DNA of 18,377 nt from Nanobdellota archaeon (lineage in GTDB: Archaea; Nanobdellota; Nanobdellia; Woesearchaeales; JAHJBD01): the NCBI GenBank assembly GCA_018813725.1, contig JAHJBD010000152.1, positions 1 through 18,377 of the forward strand. Direction: 5' to 3'. The position numbers and the translations under genes were made by a program. Under the pieces are notes generated by a model. It did no database searches. It was not told where the DNA came from and worked only from the letters and a program-made list of their open reading frames with translations. Shown piece after piece: positions 17,901-18,377 of this stretch (position 1 is the stretch's first letter; each line of letters opens with the position of its first letter).

Positions 17901-18377
17901 TGTATCAGTCACATTTATTTCAATAATTGTGCTGTTGACATTGTTTGAGGTGTCGTTAACAGAAACATTCACATGATATCTGCCAAGAGGAAGCACTGTT
18001 GCATTCTTCAGTTCACCTGTCTGCGTGATATTAAACAAGCTATCATTCACAGACCACCTATCGATGCCATGATAGTCTGTAGCATTTATATCAATATACA
18101 AGCTGTCAGTAAAATACTCCAAAGTTAAATTCCTTGGATACTGTGTCCACTGAGGTGCGATCGTGTCAGTTACATTTATCTCAATGGTTGTGCTGTTTAC
18201 ATTATTTGAGCTGTCATTTACTGATACATTCACATGATACCTGCCAAGAGCAAGAACAGTTGAATTCTTTAGTTCGCCAGTTAGGGTTATATTAAACCTT
18301 GATGTATCATTGGTGAAATACTGGCTGATACTGTGATGATCAGTTGCATTGATATCAATATAAAGGCTGTCTACAAA
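8898..18377 (-). CDS. Giant multidomain surface protein with Hint, hydrolase and transmembrane domains (5' partial)
   Basis: The frame is open to the right edge, giving at least 3159 residues; the true start and any signal peptide lie outside. The GTG at 18233 (residue 1 of my numbering) is not a start, because the 48 codons before it continue the repeat pattern. Order: Asn-rich beta-sandwich units to about 415; four PKD domains 416-788; predicted beta-helix 790-1000; a second beta-sandwich block 1005-1397; a further unit and Ig/cadherin-like domains to 1684; Hint domain 1685-1836; four Cys repeats 1842-1982; beta-rich linker; alpha/beta hydrolase 2273-2511; Cys motif 2559-2579; transmembrane helix 2588-2613; basic helical tail 2614-3111. 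Very many NxS/T sequons suggest heavy N-glycosylation of the outer part. A cell-surface adhesin or enzyme, N-terminus outside, that cuts itself at the Hint domain is the best inference. Its stop overlaps the HTH gene by 4 bases. Confidence 0.95.
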   Translation of the reverse strand, partial: FVDSLYIDINATDHHSISQYFTNDTSRFNITLTGELKNSTVLALGRYHVNVSVNDSSNNVNSTTIEINVTDTIAPQWTQYPRNLTLEYFTDSLYIDINATDYHGIDRWSVNDSLFNITQTGELKNATVLPLGRYHVNVSVNDTSNNVNSTIIEINVTDTTAPNVTILTPLNNTIVGWTVMLQATVTDHDLDNVSYEVRNGTIEGKIIANGTMSRLSGDTFNATLTTTELWPYNVNNLNSTNLTLRVFGNDTSVNIGSDYTYFILDNTKPNIQYVSPLQSGLFVNENFTLYIWLSNHKLNYSNVSIYNETGKREYFNQTYLSSSTFTWLDNVNVDKLQDGNYTVITWVNDTQNNYWNLSSWFYVDKTAPNLTTVNETGWVYPTPANNTNITGLGFTLNMTCNESFTDKVWIYINNTLNMSLFNSGISYTWDVTRPAGHYNFTGYCNDTSGNLAQTQTRTVFVINRAPIADAGSDKNVTVDAAGYVNVTFNASNSTDPDGDPLTYSWNFGDGGSSTLKEPQHNYTSTGAYTVTLIVTDSFGQYDTDTVNVQVNGYNHLGVNDAPTANAGGPYNTTVNINLTLNGNATFDPDNLTSQLKFTWRFGDGTSDMFGYGLNSVSHNYTSAGVYTLQLTVFDGDNVSIDTTLVTVTNIDYPATNDAPTANAGEDATYSLNSTGKVSVLFDGSATTDPDNSTAHLTFNWSNGLSGVTASKIYEAPGVYTVELSVFDGTNTDTDNVRITILPYNTVANDAPVADAGPDQFLSLNSTGKALVQFDGTGSLDPDGDVLTYVWHNPEFGSLSGATPSYIFTSPGTYAVTLTVNDGEFSSSDTVYIQINDSSNIDVNANITNSTIINCTVVDSQIGNSTKINCRITDSHVIDSDNFNANVRNITEISSIINGSSVNNSIIVDCILIDVNYKHTECYNSNDTSSSQKSGFLYIDPSNTVNNTYYGTVYIRNSTVHHSVLEDSNITSSYVNTSRVNNSVIFNSTKIDCNIINSTVNNSVNYRSTLTEVTERISFINDSTLTNYTSINCTIVGVTLSDGRCENKTLDNHAPTWNQTPYNLTVEFFIGSVFVDYNASDYAGVDQYFINDTTNFKINASGVLENNTMLPIGVYYVNVSVNDTNNNVNSSIININVTDTLFPNVSIITPLNYTIVGHTVLILANASDYALDNVTFEIRNGTFNSKVIANGTMDMFSGSIWNATLTTTDLWPYNVLNLNSTNLTLVVYVNDTSNNVANASTYFVLDNTKPNIQYVSPPQNGVFVNANFSLYIWLSNHLLNYSNYTIYNTTQNVYYNETTLNSNIFVWQDNVNVDNLSEGNYSIITWAVDTENNTRNLTAWFYVDRTAPNLTQVNETGWVEPTPANNTFTKVRTHTYNMTCNETFVDSVWINFSGTIDDTPSGNVGIFYWWTIGPSAEGNYNYTGYCNDTAGNMAQTSTRTITIDLTAPTFNETYPNATLEFFIERLVVDFNASDNNAIDQFFINDTTRFKLSVLGVLENNTALGIGMYHINVSVNDTSDNVNSTLYTVNVSATAPATAFVYVNSSTGFNYTNANLTCYANVTDANSANIYVNYTWYNNSVPSLSGRSGPYGQATLNMVSTLLSGNTTKYENWTCSVKGYDGINYESLWNNATITILNAPPMLTSNIPTISFEEGSSTTVTLSNYFVDYDLDTLNYTNNTVSGVTITINQVTSVATVSAPSAGTHYVVFTANDSAAINNSNNVTISVTSPPVSSCFPAGTSITMADRSKKVIEDVRIGDWVLSFDHKNREQRIAKVLELESPIREALYEINGAINTTSEHPFYTKKDGKIVWAGIDKEKVALDLIGSELEGVETYTLEVGDELFTQDGEWIKIFSIQTFPGYVQTYNLKTVDHYNTFYANSFLVHNKDGGECTPNCDGKSCGSDGCGGSCGECGSGYTCSGGDCVAVCVPSCSGKTCGTDGCGGSCGECGSGYTCSSGSCVPLCIPDCFGKSCGTDGCGGSCGICGTGYTCSSGSCIPSCIPNCVGKSCGSDGCGGSCGSCGTGYTCSGGSCSSSDLPPEPDLPPLTEPTEINYAEGAAASSRTVPCIFSTETKVLSISGSDLSEVDIPAGYHILVEPFKVSCTEGELYKMTVSVPDNYGNIEALTCKGGFCTPTQVAKVSTLVCGEEVKSTTREMDVIDPELLKIDVEERDITLSELETSLASGDINIQFHGEAFENLNVKLSRVKEDVAEAANTQLKIVGAPVELEFSGKASGNVTITLPYSDITNIEPDTLGIYVKTDGNWDHLGGITDAEKKVVTVTSDISEYLGDDNKAIFAVMGIICVYCYGSELESVYEPTFASRDAIVLIHGLGSSPETYKEIIDDIRVTEQPFKVYTFGYPTSHTINQTAVELADHLESRSSEFDNLYIVAHSMGGIITQKALYNSWIKNSEAIQYTFVNKTKRVVLVGVPNEGSPVADFYTKIYDILVNSQSDYPLFNMNSNLVKALAKRSVTPRVPGINYYVVAGTKNVAIGTGALAISTEDLFGEPSDGFVSTTSATNVGEEYLRDRCRNYWEIDTTHTGLLDDAAARTTIERIISEDIINRDPELVSILGHNKYFDLVIESCSPDDTYVVIGKELPKSAVVDLTGCLCGNGVCGEGEDQFNCAVDCVSLFGGKRFVVSLKVMAILAAFAALLLIGSIAFVEHVHHRKNWIYIKLYHYTSGILRLGNYIDLKIKGSATRMYRALRNIYVHLVSKRGVSLKQAYALYYDLRTNYRRLAELIIKWPLIKLNLLKFNRNYHIVRKLALAGRIAQAELAYAGLRDTYVRLSQLPLKDKKISHIFGKTEHSYHLVVQAYEKYYLKAPHAAFDSLAKEIYNNVKADDFAKAKSNYNKLLKLYHSISELAISKSQIESHYAQTQKVYEHIEDSYLHNIVSKKTAEFNSHIKEIKKALHRHDYASAKSAYKKLLVTYDWFNDNKHFDKSKKAYQDIKDNLKHYKERVKLEKFADALKQLNNAVRNNDIEGAKKAYAELVSKYKAFIDEKKGHELYGKVFAAYRKLYTRYVKMLYNQQLTKFNSCNNEIIELLRKHQIAKAKDAYRSLRQSYLSMIDLAVKDVESLTEKVSRIEHSIEKAALKYDLAKLGKEAEEINVVISQGKLTEAKRMYQKMMKDYKHLLSSKVSERMKRKAYEITDKIYLMLKK
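8901..10394 (-). other. Cytoplasmic helical tail of the giant protein with repeated AKxxYxxLxxxY motif
   Basis: Residues 2614-3111 are Lys/Tyr/Leu-rich and predicted almost entirely helical, quite unlike the Asn/Thr-rich outer part. A motif recurs seven times between residues 2674 and 3071: LKQAYALYYDLRTNY, IAQAELAYAGLRDTY, FAKAKSNYNKLLKLY, YASAKSAYKKLLVTY, IEGAKKAYAELVSKY, IAKAKDAYRSLRQSY and LTEAKRMYQKMMKDY, roughly every 66 residues. This may be a TPR-like or spectrin-like helical repeat for protein contacts. Function is unknown. Confidence 0.75.
10395..10472 (-). other. Single transmembrane helix of the giant protein
   Basis: Residues 2588-2613 (FVVSLKVMAILAAFAALLLI and on to GSIAFV) form a hydrophobic segment. 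It is preceded by a juxtamembrane Cys motif, CGNGVCGEGEDQFNC with C2561 to C2579, and followed by HVHHRKNWIYIK. The positive charge after the helix predicts N-terminus outside, C-terminus in the cytoplasm. Confidence 0.85.
10701..11417 (-). other. Alpha/beta hydrolase (lipase/esterase-like) domain of the giant protein
   Basis: Residues about 2273-2511 show an alpha/beta hydrolase: DAIVLIHGLGSSPETY with the oxyanion HG (His2279), the nucleophile elbow VAHSMGG with Ser2342, a probable acid Asp2460 in GEPSDGFVS, and a probable His2490 in TTHTGLLDD, all in the canonical order. Lipases, esterases and related acyl hydrolases share this layout; the substrate cannot be read. It lies outside the membrane, about 75 residues before the transmembrane helix. 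Confidence 0.82.
12288..12710 (-). repeat. Four 36-residue Cys-rich repeats of the giant protein
   Basis: Residues 1842-1982 hold four tandem copies of a 36-residue (108-base) unit of the form C.P.C.GK.CG.DGCGG.CG.CG.GYTC..G.C, each with 8 or more Cys at fixed places, presumably disulfide-bonded outside the cell. The array starts 5 residues after the Hint Asn, so it would become the new N-terminal region of the C-terminal fragment after cleavage. A Pro/Glu-rich linker (DLPPEPDLPPLTEPTE) follows. Confidence 0.9.
12726..13181 (-). other. Hint (intein/hedgehog-type) autoprocessing domain in the giant protein
   Basis: Residues 1685-1836 (152 aa) have the Hint motifs: N-terminal CFPAGTSITMADR with Cys1685 as first residue, a block-B TTSEHPFYT with Thr1747 and His1750, GDELFTQDGEWIKI, and the C-terminal DHYNTFYANSFLVHN ending His1835-Asn1836. 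It is too short to hold a homing endonuclease. The next residue is Lys, not Cys, Ser or Thr, so intein-type splicing should fail while N-terminal thioester cleavage at Cys1685 and C-terminal Asn cyclisation remain possible. This resembles bacterial intein-like type B or hedgehog-like behaviour. The domain is complete as far as I can see, so it is probably active. Confidence 0.88.
14043..15221 (-). repeat. Beta-sandwich block B, second copy
   Basis: Residues 1005-1397 repeat block A in the same order, about 980 codons further on: APTWNQTPYNLTVEFF, FPNVSIITPLNYTIVGHTV, NTKPNIQYVSPPQNGVFVN, FYVDRTAPNLTQVNETGWV, GYCNDTAGNMAQTSTRT. A fourth copy of the leading unit follows at 1398 (APTFNETYPNATLEFF). 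Block duplication followed by divergence is the simplest explanation. Confidence 0.85.
15234..15866 (-). other. Predicted beta-helix segment of the giant protein
   Basis: Residues about 790-1000 are dominated by a short repeating pattern of Asn/Ser-Ser/Thr followed by Ile/Val, for example ANITNSTIINCTVVDSQIGN and VNNSVIFNSTKIDCNIINST, with Cys and Asp at recurring positions. Short, regular steps alternating hydrophobic and polar residues are typical of a right-handed beta-helix (pectate-lyase-like or pentapeptide-like solenoid). The fold is inferred from the pattern only. Confidence 0.6.
15869..16988 (-). other. Four tandem PKD domains of the giant protein
   Basis: Four domains begin at about residues 416 (RAPIADAGSD), 511 (NDAPTANAGG), 608 (NDAPTANAGED) and 700 (NDAPVADAGPD). 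They carry the PKD hallmarks: DPDGD or DPDN, then YSWNFGDG or TWRFGDG, then YTSTGAYTVTL or FTSPGTYAVTL. PKD domains are extracellular beta-sandwich spacers or adhesion modules common in archaeal surface proteins. The third and fourth have degenerate FGDG positions (NWSNG, VWHNP). Confidence 0.9.
16989..18158 (-). repeat. Beta-sandwich block A, first copy of a duplicated block of about 390 residues
   Basis: Residues 26-415 contain a unit starting APQWTQYPRNLTLEYF, an Ig-like unit (NVTILTPLNNTIVGWTV), a unit with NTKPNIQYVSP, one with FYVDKTAPNLT, and one ending GYCNDTSGNLAQTQTRT. The same order recurs in block B (14043-15221). The first unit is also tandemly repeated with an 87-codon (261-base) period into the window edge. 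Shared words such as ACATTGTAAGGCCAAAG (17677-17693 and 14737-14753) show nucleotide-level relatedness. Confidence 0.85.

Noticed and set aside
16949..18233. Start of the giant protein at the GTG at 18233
   Set aside because: The 48 preceding codons are open and encode another copy of the repeated unit, so the gene continues beyond the window.

Overview
The window is archaeal. It carries a run of archaeal and eukaryotic-type information-processing genes: the small zinc-ribbon protein next to aEF-1beta, Trm1, aIF5B, a DRG-family GTPase and a DUF371 protein. Several genes have a TATA-like box about 25-30 bases before the start codon and little or no leader, as in archaeal leaderless transcription. 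The DNA is AT-rich, and the largest gene encodes an Asn/Thr/Ser-rich surface protein of the kind common in DPANN archaea (Woesearchaeota, Pacearchaeota and relatives). The DPANN placement is inference; the archaeal placement is firm.

Layout. 1-195: no gene, but a 118-base inverted-repeat element that looks like a structured RNA, followed by a TATA box. 196-650: zinc-ribbon protein and aEF-1beta in one plus-strand operon. 656-1677: trm1 on the minus strand, split by an apparent one-base frameshift. 1714-2046: small secreted beta-sandwich protein, minus strand. 2146-4367: infB (aIF5B) overlapping by 4 bases a stand-alone PUA-like protein. 4357-4950 and 5055-6047: a divergent pair, an RsbW-like HATPase (minus) and an HD-domain phosphohydrolase (plus). 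6039-6590: unrecognised basic protein. 6638 to the right edge: one long minus-strand series. In transcription order it is a giant surface protein (start beyond the window), a duplicated-HTH protein overlapping it by 4 bases, a DRG GTPase, a 75-residue helical protein and DUF371.

The most interesting object is the giant protein, at least 3159 residues and open at the window edge. From N to C it shows repeated Asn-rich beta-sandwich units, four PKD domains, a predicted beta-helix, a second copy of the beta-sandwich block, further Ig/cadherin-like domains, a 152-residue Hint (intein/hedgehog-type) autoprocessing domain with Cys1 and a terminal His-Asn, four 36-residue Cys-rich repeats, an alpha/beta hydrolase with a visible Ser/Asp/His set, a juxtamembrane Cys motif, one transmembrane helix, and a basic helical cytoplasmic tail of about 500 residues built on a recurring Ala/Tyr/Leu/Tyr motif. 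The residue after the Hint Asn is Lys, so cleavage rather than splicing is expected. This would cut an adhesin-like ectodomain from a membrane-anchored hydrolase whose tail faces the cytoplasm. The 4-base overlap with a putative DNA-binding protein raises the possibility that surface processing and gene control are linked; that link is inference.

Residue numbers for the giant protein count from the in-frame GTG codon at 18233 as residue 1, for convenience only. The true start lies outside the window.
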